64,000 bases of DNA from Parapedobacter indicus (GCF_900113765.1 NZ_FOQO01000008.1:296285-360284); one strand, 5' to 3'. Shown: positions 1 to 9,831, numbered from the stretch's first letter. Program-made: numbers and translations. The notes: a model not told the origin generated them from the sequence alone.

Positions 1-1298
1 ACGTCGCCAACGATGAGGTGCTCACTCCGTTTACCGGCAGCGTTTCCCATCGCATTGATGAGCAAGGGGCGCAGGTTACTCCATTGTTTCCGCGAAGTAT
101 CCTGAAACTCGTCAAAGAGGAAATGCCGGAAGCGATTACCCGTTTTCTCCCAAATGAACGTTGGGTCGCCCGATTCGTTGGTGCCGATGTTGTTGAGCAA
201 GATCTGGGCATCACTGATAAGCTGTGCCCCATTGTCCCTACGCCATTCGGCCAGCAGTGCGCTCATTTCTTTGAGCAGCCGCAGGTAGTAAAGGTTTTCG
301 TCGATGGATTTAGCCAGGTAATAATCCGGACTTTGTGCGGTATACAGTTCATACAGTCGTTCCAAAAAGGGGTTCAAATCACGATATAGCACGGCCATCT
401 GGCCCACCAGCCCCCCTTTTTGCCATTCATCTGGCGCATGGATGTATTTTTCCAGCTTTTTGACAACATCGTACGGATTCTGGGCAGACAGGCTACCCAA
501 TTTGCCCAACTGGTTACGCGACTTCCCCACCAAATCCATCACGTCTACTCCGGAAGCGACAAACCGCTCCGCTGCCGTTTTAAGTAACTGCTCAAAAGCA
601 TCTTCAAACTGTTTGATGGTTTCCTTACAGTAGCTGTCAAGGCTGGCGAACAGTTCCTGTTCGGGAATATCGGACACGGCCTTATCGAAATCCTGGAAAT
701 CTTCCTTGAAAATTTCCGAGGCGAGGTCGCTCAGTGCCCACCGATAATTCCAGTTTTCATCCCGGTCGATGCGCGTTTGGGCATAGTCCATGATCCATTG
801 CAGTAGGTCGGGCCGCTCGTCAAGCAGGCGATTGAGGCGAAGCACAAGATCCGCTTTTACCTTACGGATGTTCATCTCCAGTTTATATCCTGCTTCGATG
901 CCCAGCTCGAATGTGAAGCCCCGTATTACTTTCTGCGTATAGCCATCAATGGTGCTGACCGCAAAGCGGCTGTAATCATGAAGGATTTTGCGGTACACCT
1001 CGGCTGAACGTTGCCGCAACGTAACGGCATCCCAGTGCGAATAGCTTTCCAGGAGGATTTCGCGATAACCTGCAGCATCGTCTTTCTCGGAACCGTCGCC
1101 TGTAGCCAGGGCTTCCAACACCTTCAGGATACGGCTTTTCATCTCTGCTGTCGCCTTGTTGGTAAAGGTAATGGCAAGAATCTCGCGGTACTTTGTTTCA
1201 CCCGAGAACAGGAGAGTGAGGTAATGCGCGGTAAGGCTGAAGGTCTTGCCAGATCCTGCCGATGCCTTGAGTATCTTCAATGGTGGTATGATGGGCAT
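1..1298 (-). CDS. UvrD/RecB-like (AddA-type) helicase-nuclease, 3'-truncated by window edge
   Basis: The reading frame opens at an ATG at 1298, eleven codons after an in-frame TAG, and stays open to the window edge, so about 432 N-terminal residues are visible. An ATP-binding P-loop with GSGKT lies within the first 17 residues, followed by AITFTNKATAEMKSRI (helicase motif Ia style). The motif II sequence FDEFQDTSR lies near residue 394. These are hallmarks of superfamily-1 UvrD/RecB helicases. The long insertion between motif Ia and motif II resembles the RecB/AddA group that pairs with a PD-(D/E)XK nuclease for double-strand-break processing. The nuclease part and C-terminus lie outside the window. 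The family call is firm; assignment to AddA rather than another UvrD-like exonuclease is inference. Confidence 0.82.
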   Translation of the reverse strand, partial: MPIIPPLKILKASAGSGKTFSLTAHYLTLLFSGETKYREILAITFTNKATAEMKSRILKVLEALATGDGSEKDDAAGYREILLESYSHWDAVTLRQRSAEVYRKILHDYSRFAVSTIDGYTQKVIRGFTFELGIEAGYKLEMNIRKVKADLVLRLNRLLDERPDLLQWIMDYAQTRIDRDENWNYRWALSDLASEIFKEDFQDFDKAVSDIPEQELFASLDSYCKETIKQFEDAFEQLLKTAAERFVASGVDVMDLVGKSRNQLGKLGSLSAQNPYDVVKKLEKYIHAPDEWQKGGLVGQMAVLYRDLNPFLERLYELYTAQSPDYYLAKSIDENLYYLRLLKEMSALLAEWRRDNGAQLISDAQILLNNIGTNESGDPTFIWEKTGNRFRHFLFDEFQDTSRKQWSNLRPLLINAMGNAAGKRSEHLIVGD

Positions 1299-1691
1299 TA
1301 TCGCGTGTTTCGAGGGTGAAGATAACAAATCCTAACGGAATAGTAGATGCAAATCCATCCATGCCATGCCATGCGTTGAGAATCGACCCGCTAAATTTCA
1401 TGGCCTTTTTCTGAAAAGGAAGCATAAGATAACGGAAGAACGAGTGAGCTACGACTCATATTTGATATCTTATGTTACTATATTGGTTATCTATTTGTCG
1501 TTTATAAGACGATCAACAGACGATTAATAGACGACCAAAAGACGATAAAATAGCGTAGTATATCCGTTTTAATTCCCTATTCTTTCAGTTTCTTTTCATA
1601 AAAAGGTAGGAATACCTTGGGGACAAGAACCTCTAACATGGGTACACGTTAGCGCAAAGGGATCGAATAAAAAGAGAAAATAGGGGCTAAA
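1299..1691. other. Intergenic region with short tandem repeats
   Basis: This gap of about 390 bp lies between the end of ogt and the start of the helicase gene, both on the minus strand. It should hold the helicase promoter, but I see no convincing TAnnTTTG box. An open frame across 1198-1425 is a shadow of the helicase start. The only notable structure is the four-unit repeat at 1508-1551. I see no tRNA and no clear terminator hairpin. Confidence 0.5.
1508..1551. repeat. Four imperfect 11-bp tandem repeats (AGACGAnnnAA-like)
   Basis: Four consecutive 11-bp units start at 1508, 1519, 1530 and 1541. They read AGACGATCAAC, AGACGATTAAT, AGACGACCAAA and AGACGATAAAA. The first six bases are invariant and the rest are A/T-rich. 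The 11-bp period is near one helical turn, so the AGACGA core recurs on the same DNA face. This could be a protein-binding array or simple slippage; nothing here decides. Confidence 0.75.
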
Positions 1692-2177
1692 TCAAGCGAA
1701 CATCGACTGTTGCTTATAAGGACTTTCGTGTTCCAGCAACCACTTCTTGCGCCATAATCCACCCGCATAACCAGTGAGGGATCCGTCGCGACCAATGACA
1801 CGATGACAAGGCACCACAATCCAAAAGGGGTTTTGTCCGTTTGCTGCTGCCACAGCTCGGATGGCTTTCACATCGCCGAGCCTGCGGGAAAGCTCCAGGT
1901 AAGAAATGGTTTTCCCATAGGGTATGTTAACCAACTCCCGCCAAACACTTTTCTGGAAGTCCGTGCCCTGCGGATTCAGCTTCAGTTGAAATGTAGTGCG
2001 GGTGCCCGCAAAGTATTCCTGTAATTGGTCTACGGCAGGCTTCAGACTGTTCGGAACATGCGATGACGGTGCCGTGGCATCACCATTTAGCACCAAAATA
2101 GCTGTTACCCCTCCTTCATTGCCTTTAATGACCGTGATGCCGAGTGGCGTCTGGATAAATGCTTCTTGTATTTCCAT
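1692..2177 (-). CDS. ogt: Methylated-DNA--protein-cysteine methyltransferase
   Basis: A 161-aa protein that transfers the alkyl group from O6-alkylguanine (and O4-alkylthymine) to its own active-site cysteine in a suicide repair reaction. The active-site motif VVPCHRVIG is present, with the nucleophile at Cys124. The helix-turn-helix segment IPYGKTISYLELSRRLG and the asparagine-hinge segment AVAAANGQNP lie before it, in standard order. The C-terminus SLTGYAGGLWRKKWLLEHE is typical. The length matches Ogt-type proteins without an Ada N-terminal domain. It lies 57 bp downstream of lipA on the same strand and could be read from the lipA transcript. Confidence 0.93.
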   Translation of the reverse strand: MEIQEAFIQTPLGITVIKGNEGGVTAILVLNGDATAPSSHVPNSLKPAVDQLQEYFAGTRTTFQLKLNPQGTDFQKSVWRELVNIPYGKTISYLELSRRLGDVKAIRAVAAANGQNPFWIVVPCHRVIGRDGSLTGYAGGLWRKKWLLEHESPYKQQSMFA

Positions 2178-2234
2178 AGTTAAAACGCAGCATTCGACAT
2201 GCGACGGGCGGTCTATTGGTAGATCAGCAAAAGG

Positions 2235-3116
2235 CTATTGCATATCGAACAAGTGCTTTTCGGCATGATATGACGATCGAACCAACGGACCGCTTTCTAC
2301 ATATTTGAATCCCATCCGCAGCCCGATCTCTTGGTAGTAGTTAAACTGATCCGGCGTAATCCATTCAACAACGGGATGGTGTGCCTTTGTAGGTTGAAGG
2401 TATTGCCCCAATGTTAGGATATGCACCCCTGCTTCATAGAGGTCCGTCATCGCCTCAACGACGTCGGCTTCCGTTTCGCCGAAGCCCAACATGATACCCG
2501 ATTTGGTACGCAGCCCTGCGGCTGAGATCCGGCGCAGGCATTCAAGGCTGCGGTCGTATTTTGCCTGTATGCGCACTTCGCGGGTAAGACGGCGTACAGT
2601 TTCAAGATTATGTGATACTACTTCGGGGCGCACGGCAAGGATGCGCTCCAGATTTTCCCATTGGCCTTTAAAGTCAGGAATCAAGGTTTCCAACGTCGTA
2701 CCAGGACTTTCACGACGGATCGCATTTACCGTCTCCGCCCAGATGATGGATCCTCCGTCTTTTAGGTCATCTCGGTCGACCGAGGTAATCACACAGTGTT
2801 TTACTTCCATGAGCTTGACCGATTGCGCCACCCGGTTAGGTTCATCCAAATCGACCGCCAGCGGCCGTCCGGTAGCCACCGCACAGAACGAACACGAGCG
2901 TGTACAGATATTGCCCAATATCATGAACGTAGCTGTACCAGCACCCCAACACTCTCCCATATTCGGGCAGTTACCGCTCTCGCAGATGGTATGCAACTTA
3001 TGCTCGTCCACCAACCCACGGACGTGCCGGTATTCTTTTCCCACGGGAAGCTTCACACGCAGCCAATCGGGCTTGCGCTGTAGCTGGTGGGCGGGAATGA
3101 CAGGAAGTTCGATCAT
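2235..3116 (-). CDS. lipA: Lipoyl synthase
   Basis: Radical-SAM enzyme that inserts two sulfurs into protein-bound octanoyl chains to make the lipoyl cofactor. Both iron-sulfur cluster motifs are visible: [12 protein letters not shown] for the auxiliary cluster and CTRSCSFC for the radical-SAM cluster. The family-typical stretches [14 protein letters not shown] and SGIMLGFGE follow, and the end has [10 protein letters not shown] with the conserved RSSY serine. An ATG at 3134 is in frame, but the one at 3116 gives the family-like N-terminus MIELPVIP and about 293 residues, so I prefer it. A TAACTTTG box lies at 3122-3129, which would fit a near-leaderless message, though that may be chance. 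The partner lipB lies 16 kb away. Confidence 0.95.
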   Translation of the reverse strand: MIELPVIPAHQLQRKPDWLRVKLPVGKEYRHVRGLVDEHKLHTICESGNCPNMGECWGAGTATFMILGNICTRSCSFCAVATGRPLAVDLDEPNRVAQSVKLMEVKHCVITSVDRDDLKDGGSIIWAETVNAIRRESPGTTLETLIPDFKGQWENLERILAVRPEVVSHNLETVRRLTREVRIQAKYDRSLECLRRISAAGLRTKSGIMLGFGETEADVVEAMTDLYEAGVHILTLGQYLQPTKAHHPVVEWITPDQFNYYQEIGLRMGFKYVESGPLVRSSYHAEKHLFDMQ

Positions 3117-3243
3117 AGCCACAAAGTTAGGCATTAATATTTAGATTCCAGGCACCCCTAGCTAGGAGCACCGGATAATCTGACACTATGCAAACAGGCA
3201 GCAAGTCGTTTCACTTTTTCCGCGGCGACAGTAACTGCCTCAC

Positions 3244-6200
3244 TTATACTTGGAGCTCCTGTGCCAATAAGCCTTTCTGTGTTGTTGCATCCAATGCTGC
3301 ATACTCACTGGGTGACTTGCCGAAATGATTTTTGAATGACTTGCCGAAATATTTCGGATCGTTGAATCCTACGTGATAAGCCACCTGGCTGATGGGCATG
3401 TCGCCTTGTGCCAACAACTGGGCAGCTTTGCGGAGTCGCATGACATTAATCAGTTCAATGACGCTCAAGTCCGTAAGCTGCTTAAGTTTGCGGTATAAAA
3501 CTGGACGGCTCATGCCTAACTCGCTGGACAACATACTGACATTGAATTGGGTTTCTCCGAGATTGTCTTCGATCATTCGGATTACTTTATGAAGAAATTG
3601 CTGATCGGCTGATGGGCCTTCAACCGCCTGTTGCGGAGCAAGCACGTAATCCCGTATAAATTTTTTGCGGAAGCGCTCACGAGCAGCTAGGATATTGCGG
3701 ATTTTGAGTGTGAGCACATCCGGATGGAAGGGTTTAGTGAGGTAGTCATCGCTGCCGGACTGGAGCCCCGTGATGACATTTTCCATGGAAGAACGCGCCG
3801 TAAGCAGTAGTACCGGTATATGGTCAGTAGCCATGTTCTGCTTAATATTTTTCAGCAGCGTAATGCCGTCTGCCTCTGGCATCATAATATCGGTAATAAC
3901 AAGATCGGGCAACCGAGAGGTGACCAGTTGCCAACCTTCCAAGCCATCAGCAGCTTCCAGTACCGAATAGTCGTCATTGAGGGTTTGGGCTATAATTTGT
4001 CGGATGTCGGCATTGTCTTCTACGATAAGGACAACGGAGCGGTCCGTATTGCGGGGCTCCGCAGTAATGATGTTGGAAGCACGTAACGAGTCCGAATCCG
4101 GTTCAGGGGGTCGCAGAATCCGCGCACTATCGGCAGCTTCCGATGGACACGCGAGGTCCTTAGCGTCAACATGCAGGTTACCCAACGGCAACGTAACTGT
4201 AAAACAAGTGTAGGTCGGCTTATCGGTGCCATGATAACTCTCAACGGTGATTTCACCACCATGCATCTCCGTCAGGTTTTTAGCCAATGCCAACCCGATT
4301 CCAGAACCCAGTTGCCCCCGATTTTTCTCGTTGACCGTGTGAAGCTGGTAATAAAATTCGAAAATGGATTCCAGCTTGTCGCCGGGAATTCCGTTCCCAT
4401 TATCCCATACACGAATGATAGCAGATCCGAGAGGATATACCGGTGACGGCTTAACTTTTTCAACCATGAGTTGCACATTGCCCCCGACGGGTGCAAACTT
4501 GAAGGCGTTGGAGAGCAGGTTGTAAACTACTTTCTCCAGTTGATCAGCGTCAAACCATGCCTCTACAGGTGCTACCGGCTTACTGTATTCAAACCGGATT
4601 TGTTGTTCTTCGGCATAATGCCTGAATTCAAGGGCGATCCGATCGATGAACGCCACTAAATTGTGAGAAGCTATGGCGAGCTGAAAATTTCCGCTTTCCT
4701 GTTTCCGGAAATCAAGTAATTGGTTCACCAGGTTGAGTAATCGCAAGGAGTTGTTTTTTACAGTCGTCATCATTGTCCGTGCGTTTTCTTCCAGCTTAGC
4801 ATGTGCGAGCAGATGCTGCACCGGAGCAAGGATTAAGGTAAGCGGCGTGCGGAATTCATGGGAGATACTGGTGAAAAAGTTCAGCTTGATTTCATTGATT
4901 TCACGTTGTCGCTCGTTTTCCAGGTGCTCCAACTGCAACTCGTGTTCCAAACGGCTCCGGATTTTGGTAAATCGGATGATCATGTAAATGCCGACCACAA
5001 TCAAGGCAGTGTAACTCAGGTAGGCCCACCATGTTTTCCAAGGTGGCGGCAGTATCCGGATGGTCAACGCGGCCGGGGTTTCATTCCAGATGCCATCATT
5101 GCTGGCCCCTTTAGCCAAGAGTGTATAGGTCCCTGCATGCAGGTTGGTATAGGTGGCTGACGGATTGGCCACATAATTCCATTGGTTTTCCAGTCCGTCT
5201 AACCGGTATGCATACCGGTTTTTTTCAGGCAATACATAATTGATGGCTGAGAACTCCACGGTAAAGATATTTTGAGCATAGCTCAATACGAGGGTATCGG
5301 TCATGGAGATCGGCTTTTTCAATACTCCGTCATCGCTGGGAACCACCGGTTCGTTGAATAGTCGGAAATCGGTGAATACTACTGGAGGTATATAGGAGCT
5401 TGAGCTGAAATCTTTTGGATCAAAGCACGTAAGGCCATGCGTGCCCCCAAAGATCAATTGCCCATCGTCAGTTTTGCAGTAAGCGCCGATGGAAAATTCA
5501 TTGCCGCCAATGCCATCTTTCGTATTATAGGACTTAATAACACCCGTTTCGGGGTCGACCGAACAAATGCCATTATTTGTGCTCAGCCACAATTTCCCGG
5601 CATCTTCCAATATGCCAAAGATGTTGTTGCCGGGTAATCCATCCTGCTCAGTAATCTGGCTGAATGAATCGGTCTCGTAATGGTATTGGTTCAGTCCGTT
5701 TTTGTAGGTACCAAACCATATCCGTTGCTGGCTGTCTTCAAAGATACTAATGATGATGTTGCCGCCGATACTTTGGGGATCATTCAGCGAAAACCGGAAT
5801 ACCTCGAACCGGTCGGACCCAGCACGTTTCAGGTTGAGTCCGTCTTCTGTACCCACCCAAAGGTTGTTGCGGCTATCGATAAAAACAATACGCACCAAAT
5901 CGGAACTAAGGTGATAGCGGCCCGTTTTGCCCGCCCGGTAGCTTTCGAATTGCATGTCGGGCCCGGGGAGTTTGAGGTTGAGCCCACCTCCATACGTACC
6001 AAACCACATGTTTCCCCCTGCATCTTCCCGGATTGCGTATACATTGTTGTTTGACAGCGAATGGGAAATCGAGGGGTCGTGTTTAATATGCTGAAAGGTG
6101 TTTGAGCCTTTTTTCAATACATTCAATCCACCGGAATACGTTCCCACCCACAAGGTTCCGTGATGATCAAGGTGGAGTGACTTGACATGATTGTGGCTCA

Positions 6201-7473
6201 ATGAGCCTGGATTTTTTGGGTCGTGCTTAAAGTGTCGGAATACCTGGCCTGTACGATCCATGTAATTTAAGCCGCCGCCTTCCGTACCAATCCACAGCTG
6301 TTGGTCGGCATCCTCAAGAATACCACTTACCACATTGTAACTCAAACTGGAAGTGTATGGACTATGCGCATAATTCTGAAAAACGGGAATGTGCCTATCA
6401 TATACACATACGCCGCCATAATAGGTGCCTACCCATAACGATCCGCGTGTATCCTGAAAAAGCGGCCTGATTGAATTATTACTGAGCGAAAACGGATCGT
6501 AATCGTTGTTGGAGTAAGTTAAAAAGCCCGTATCCTCGGCATAATAATTAAGCCCATTGATGGTTCCTATCCAATACCCCCCGAAGCGGTCTTTGAGGAT
6601 CGATCGCACGTCGTTGCTTGCCAACGAATAGTCCGGTGCCTGGGGTTGGTGCATAAGATAGTGAAAGACTCCTGTCCGCGAATTGTATACATTGATTCCT
6701 CCGTTCTTTGTGCCAAACCAAAATATACCGCTATCTAAACCTTGGACCACCCGCACGTCTTCGCTATTGAGCTCGCCGGGCCGTTTACGAAAATGCTTGA
6801 TCAACTGTAGTGAACGACCAGCCTGATATGGCTCGAAAACCAATACTCCGTTTACCGTGCTCAACCAGATATTTCCGCGCTCATCGTCATACAGTGACTG
6901 TACATTGTTGCATCCCAAGGGCACTCCCTGCGCACTATACATTGCCGCATCGAATACCAGGATAAGTTGCATGGAATTTTTCCCTTCTTCAAGGCAATAC
7001 AACCCTTGCGATGTTGCAAACCAAACCCGGCCGCTTCGATCTTCTACGATGGCCGACACAATCGGTTCGGAAAACGTGTTACCTGACTGATTATTAACCA
7101 ACGGGAACCGCTTGAAACTATCGGAATACCGATCGTATAAACAGATGCCTGAGCTGGTACCCACCCACAGCCTGTTTTTACGATCTTCCAACAAGGACAT
7201 GATGTAGTTGTCGGCAAGCGATGTGGTGTCCGATGGGGTATTCCGATAGGTAACAAATTTGCGTGCATCGTACCGATTCAATCCGTCACGCGTACCGACC
7301 CACATGAAACCGAGGTAGTCTTGGCAAAGCGAAAAAATACTGCTCTGAGACAGACCTTCACGCAAACCGATGCGTGTAAATCTAACCGATTTGTCACTGA
7401 CCTGGCTTATCGCCGCATCACCAAGCGACAAAAGTATTACGGAAATAAAAATTCGTGCAATGCAGCACATCAT
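3244..7473 (-). CDS. Hybrid two-component system sensor/regulator (HTCS) of the polysaccharide locus
   Basis: A 1409-aa single-chain sensor and transcription factor. In order: signal peptide (about 1-23); many reg_prop propeller repeats of the LWVGT..GGLN type forming two beta-propellers in the periplasm (about 30-740); a Y_Y_Y domain (about 745-808); one membrane helix (about 811-838); HisKA with SISHEFRTPL, phospho-His near 871; HATPase_c with N-box LLSNAFKF and G-box GSGIGLALAKN; a receiver domain with VLIVEDNAD and phospho-Asp in ITDIMMPEADG near residue 1194; and a C-terminal AraC-type helix-turn-helix (about 1300-1395). HTCS proteins normally bind an oligosaccharide released by the locus enzymes and activate the linked susCD operon. 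It is the last gene of the locus and has its own 65-bp upstream gap. All domains look intact. Confidence 0.93.
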   Translation of the reverse strand: MMCCIARIFISVILLSLGDAAISQVSDKSVRFTRIGLREGLSQSSIFSLCQDYLGFMWVGTRDGLNRYDARKFVTYRNTPSDTTSLADNYIMSLLEDRKNRLWVGTSSGICLYDRYSDSFKRFPLVNNQSGNTFSEPIVSAIVEDRSGRVWFATSQGLYCLEEGKNSMQLILVFDAAMYSAQGVPLGCNNVQSLYDDERGNIWLSTVNGVLVFEPYQAGRSLQLIKHFRKRPGELNSEDVRVVQGLDSGIFWFGTKNGGINVYNSRTGVFHYLMHQPQAPDYSLASNDVRSILKDRFGGYWIGTINGLNYYAEDTGFLTYSNNDYDPFSLSNNSIRPLFQDTRGSLWVGTYYGGVCVYDRHIPVFQNYAHSPYTSSLSYNVVSGILEDADQQLWIGTEGGGLNYMDRTGQVFRHFKHDPKNPGSLSHNHVKSLHLDHHGTLWVGTYSGGLNVLKKGSNTFQHIKHDPSISHSLSNNNVYAIREDAGGNMWFGTYGGGLNLKLPGPDMQFESYRAGKTGRYHLSSDLVRIVFIDSRNNLWVGTEDGLNLKRAGSDRFEVFRFSLNDPQSIGGNIIISIFEDSQQRIWFGTYKNGLNQYHYETDSFSQITEQDGLPGNNIFGILEDAGKLWLSTNNGICSVDPETGVIKSYNTKDGIGGNEFSIGAYCKTDDGQLIFGGTHGLTCFDPKDFSSSSYIPPVVFTDFRLFNEPVVPSDDGVLKKPISMTDTLVLSYAQNIFTVEFSAINYVLPEKNRYAYRLDGLENQWNYVANPSATYTNLHAGTYTLLAKGASNDGIWNETPAALTIRILPPPWKTWWAYLSYTALIVVGIYMIIRFTKIRSRLEHELQLEHLENERQREINEIKLNFFTSISHEFRTPLTLILAPVQHLLAHAKLEENARTMMTTVKNNSLRLLNLVNQLLDFRKQESGNFQLAIASHNLVAFIDRIALEFRHYAEEQQIRFEYSKPVAPVEAWFDADQLEKVVYNLLSNAFKFAPVGGNVQLMVEKVKPSPVYPLGSAIIRVWDNGNGIPGDKLESIFEFYYQLHTVNEKNRGQLGSGIGLALAKNLTEMHGGEITVESYHGTDKPTYTCFTVTLPLGNLHVDAKDLACPSEAADSARILRPPEPDSDSLRASNIITAEPRNTDRSVVLIVEDNADIRQIIAQTLNDDYSVLEAADGLEGWQLVTSRLPDLVITDIMMPEADGITLLKNIKQNMATDHIPVLLLTARSSMENVITGLQSGSDDYLTKPFHPDVLTLKIRNILAARERFRKKFIRDYVLAPQQAVEGPSADQQFLHKVIRMIEDNLGETQFNVSMLSSELGMSRPVLYRKLKQLTDLSVIELINVMRLRKAAQLLAQGDMPISQVAYHVGFNDPKYFGKSFKNHFGKSPSEYAALDATTQKGLLAQELQV

Positions 7474-7538
7474 AATCGTCCAAAGGCATTAACTTCAGTG
7501 CAATATCGAAAATTAATGGGTTATTCCCAACTGGGATA

Positions 7539-8054
7539 CTACTCAATGGTTAATGTGCGCCGAAAGGCCGTAGAAAAGATATCGACGCGATAGTCGGGTG
7601 TAATGTTGTCCTCGAAATTGATCTCTACCACCCGGGTGCCGGGCGCCGGATTGTTGAGCAGTTTGACATACACCGTATCTTTGGCTTTTATTGCCTGCGG
7701 AAATACGATGGAATATTTACCGTTTCCATCCGGCTGAATGGCGTTTCCATCACGATCTACAATCTGGAAATCTTCGTCAATGACGGCGGCGTCAACGCCA
7801 TCGGGTGTAACGACTGAATAGTGGGCAACTGCATCGTAATTCCTAGTAAATTCGGAATAAAACTGCACCGGGAATTTGAGCAACTCACTTTGGCTTCTGT
7901 TTACAGTAACGCCGCTGTTGTTGTTGGGTACATATACGATGTAATAGTGATGTTCGTATTCCGATAGCCCTGCGGGATAGTCTTTGTCTTCGCAGGCAGT
8001 AAACAATACGCCGGATAACAGGAGCGCCGCAATTAATACATTTTGTGTTTTCAT
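7539..8054 (-). CDS. Small outer-membrane lipoprotein of the polysaccharide locus (DUF4843/DUF1735-like)
   Basis: A 171-aa protein with a lipoprotein signal peptide; the lipobox is LFTAC, with the modified Cys near residue 21. The mature part is predicted beta-rich, consistent with the Ig-like N-terminal module found in small SusD-linked lipoproteins (DUF1735/DUF4843 families, my best guess). The run VNRSQSELLKFPVQFYSEF and the ending TAFRRTLTIE fit that style. It follows susD by about 100 bp, with a stem-loop in the gap. It probably sits on the cell surface and helps bind glycan. The precise family is uncertain. Confidence 0.7.
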   Translation of the reverse strand: MKTQNVLIAALLLSGVLFTACEDKDYPAGLSEYEHHYYIVYVPNNNSGVTVNRSQSELLKFPVQFYSEFTRNYDAVAHYSVVTPDGVDAAVIDEDFQIVDRDGNAIQPDGNGKYSIVFPQAIKAKDTVYVKLLNNPAPGTRVVEINFEDNITPDYRVDIFSTAFRRTLTIE

Positions 8055-8084
8055 TAGAAAATAGTTTGTTCTTAATAGTCTAAT

Positions 8085-8137
8085 GGAACCTGCATGTTCA
8101 TCGCCTTGTTGTATCAGGCGTTGACAGGGCAGGTTTC
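8085..8137 (-). promoter_or_regulatory. Nested intergenic stem-loop between susD and the downstream lipoprotein gene
   Basis: Two nested inverted repeats occupy the gap after susD. The outer arms are AACCTGC (8087-8093) and GCAGGTT (8129-8135), extendable with one mismatch. The inner arms are CGCCT (8102-8106) and AGGCG (8116-8120). There is no U-run right after the structure on the minus strand, so it is not a classical terminator. It could be a partial terminator or an mRNA stability element that lowers expression of the lipoprotein and HTCS relative to susCD. Confidence 0.5.
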
Positions 8138-8156
8138 ATTGTTCAATGGTTTATAC

Positions 8157-9824
8157 TTATTGCCAATTGGGATTTTGGACCACGCTGCCACCACTTAGGG
8201 TGACCTCATTGAATGGAACCGGATACAGGTAATCGCGGTCAGAATCAAACGACCGTACGTTAGTATCTTCCACGACCAATACCCCTTCACTGTTGATATT
8301 CAAGGTAGAGGGATCTGCGCCCACCCAGTCCTCTGCATCAAATTTAGCTCCGAGCAGCTGCTCTGGAAGCAGGGTCTCTGCAGTTTTCCAGCGGATCAGG
8401 TCGTCGTAGCGAAATCCTTCCAGGGCCAGTTCAACCGTCCGTTCCCTTCGTATTTCTTCGCGCATATCAAGGTTATTGACCTGAGCGAACGCATTGGAAA
8501 GGCGTGCAGAAAAGCCTGCCCGTTGTCGCAACGCATTGATGGTGAGATCCAGATCCGCATCGCTGAGGGAGCCATTCAATTCATAGGTTGCTTCGGCATA
8601 CGTGAGCAGCACTTCCCCATAGCGGATGAGAATTTTATCTACAGTTCCGGCACCGTTCGTCTGCCAGTCTTCAATGTTGAACCCTTTTTTTGCAGCAAAA
8701 GCCGAACGTGATCCCAAGGTAGTCGTCGGAATCCAGGGGCCTTTATAGGCCTGTTCTCCGGCTTGGAAGAGCGTCATTGCCAACCGCGGATCACGATTTT
8801 GAAAGATCGCGTTGTAACCATCCTCTTCGTTTTCCTCAATAAAATGTATGGAACGGGTTGAAGAAGGCTTGTTTAGTTCATTGAAAGCGGGCAGCCCATC
8901 CGAATAAAGATATTGCCGCACCAGGTTCCGTGTGGGTGCGTTGCGTCCGTTTTCCATGTCGCGGGAGTAGTTGTGTCCCACAATCAAGTTGGAAGGGCTT
9001 ACTCCATAGATCTTTACGAAGATGTTTTCGGTATTGTCCGGCCCTTCGGCCTCATGCTGAAACAGTCCATCATAGGTAGGGTACAATTGGTGTCCCTGAT
9101 CCATCACTGCCTGGGCCGCCTGCACCGCCAAGGTGAGATGCGACTGCCAGTCGCCGTCATTGTGGAATTTAGCATAGGTACCTACGTAAAGGGCTATCCG
9201 GGCTTTTAGTGCGAGCGCGCTACTTTTCGTTACCCGGCCATATTGTGCGGTTGGCAGCTGCTGATGGGTGGGCAACCACGCCGCCGCAAAATCCAGGTCG
9301 TCATAAATCGCCTGGATGACCTCTGCTTTCGGTGTGCGGGGCATGGTAAGCTCAGGGGCATCGGTATCGAGGGTTTTCAGGATCAGCGGGACATCGCCGT
9401 ATTTCTGTATCAAGCTGAAATACGCATACGCCCGGAAGAAACGTGCCTCGCCGAAATATCGGTTCTTGATTTCGTCAGAAACCTGGGCCTTCCCCCCTTT
9501 TTCCAAAATATTATTTGCTGTGAAGATATCCCGATACGGGTTATTCCAGTCGCCGCTGGTATTGGGAATGGTTCGGGTACCATTACTTACGGAATTGGCG
9601 GTTTGGTTAACGTTGTCGTCACCACGGGAGTCTAATTGGAAGCCCGCCAGCAGTTGGTAGTGTCTATTGGTCGCATTCATCAGATCGGTCTCTGTATTCC
9701 AGAAATCCACATCGCTGAATTCACTTTCCGGAAAACGGTCCAGGCTGCAACTGCTGGCAATTCCTGCCAAGCAGATAATGGCTATCCGGATAAAGCTCTT
9801 GGTTTTATTGGGTTGTCTCATCAT
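8157..9824 (-). CDS. SusD/RagB-family surface glycan-binding lipoprotein
   Basis: SusD-like outer-membrane lipoprotein that caps the SusC transporter and helps capture oligosaccharides. A signal peptide with lipobox AGIASSC starts the protein. Typical SusD features follow: early DFWNTETDLMNATN, the TPR-like segment YFGEARFFRAYAYFSLIQKYGDVPLI, later RYGEVLLTYAEATYELNG, and the C-terminal RRERTVELALEGFRYDDLIRWK with a terminal YLYPVPFNE. I prefer the ATG at 9824 (MMRQPNK), which leaves 7 bp to the susC stop. An ATG at 9845 would overlap susC by 14 bp. The mature protein has the usual length of about 530 residues and is intact. Confidence 0.95.
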   Translation of the reverse strand: MMRQPNKTKSFIRIAIICLAGIASSCSLDRFPESEFSDVDFWNTETDLMNATNRHYQLLAGFQLDSRGDDNVNQTANSVSNGTRTIPNTSGDWNNPYRDIFTANNILEKGGKAQVSDEIKNRYFGEARFFRAYAYFSLIQKYGDVPLILKTLDTDAPELTMPRTPKAEVIQAIYDDLDFAAAWLPTHQQLPTAQYGRVTKSSALALKARIALYVGTYAKFHNDGDWQSHLTLAVQAAQAVMDQGHQLYPTYDGLFQHEAEGPDNTENIFVKIYGVSPSNLIVGHNYSRDMENGRNAPTRNLVRQYLYSDGLPAFNELNKPSSTRSIHFIEENEEDGYNAIFQNRDPRLAMTLFQAGEQAYKGPWIPTTTLGSRSAFAAKKGFNIEDWQTNGAGTVDKILIRYGEVLLTYAEATYELNGSLSDADLDLTINALRQRAGFSARLSNAFAQVNNLDMREEIRRERTVELALEGFRYDDLIRWKTAETLLPEQLLGAKFDAEDWVGADPSTLNINSEGVLVVEDTNVRSFDSDRDYLYPVPFNEVTLSGGSVVQNPNWQ

Positions 9825-9831
9825 TGTTCGA

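Noticed and set aside
1198..1425. Open minus-strand frame starting at 1425
   Set aside because: It overlaps the true helicase start in another frame and shows no family features; the 1298 frame has a P-loop and motif II.
3122..3129. TAACTTTG as lipA promoter
   Set aside because: It lies six bases before the preferred start and lacks a -33 box; about thirty TAnnTTTG matches are expected by chance in the window, so I mention it only in the lipA entry.
7525..7536. TCCCA/TGGGA inverted repeat before the HTCS gene as an operator
   Set aside because: Arms of five bases next to the previous stop codon are too short to support a site, and the susC-type repeat is absent here.
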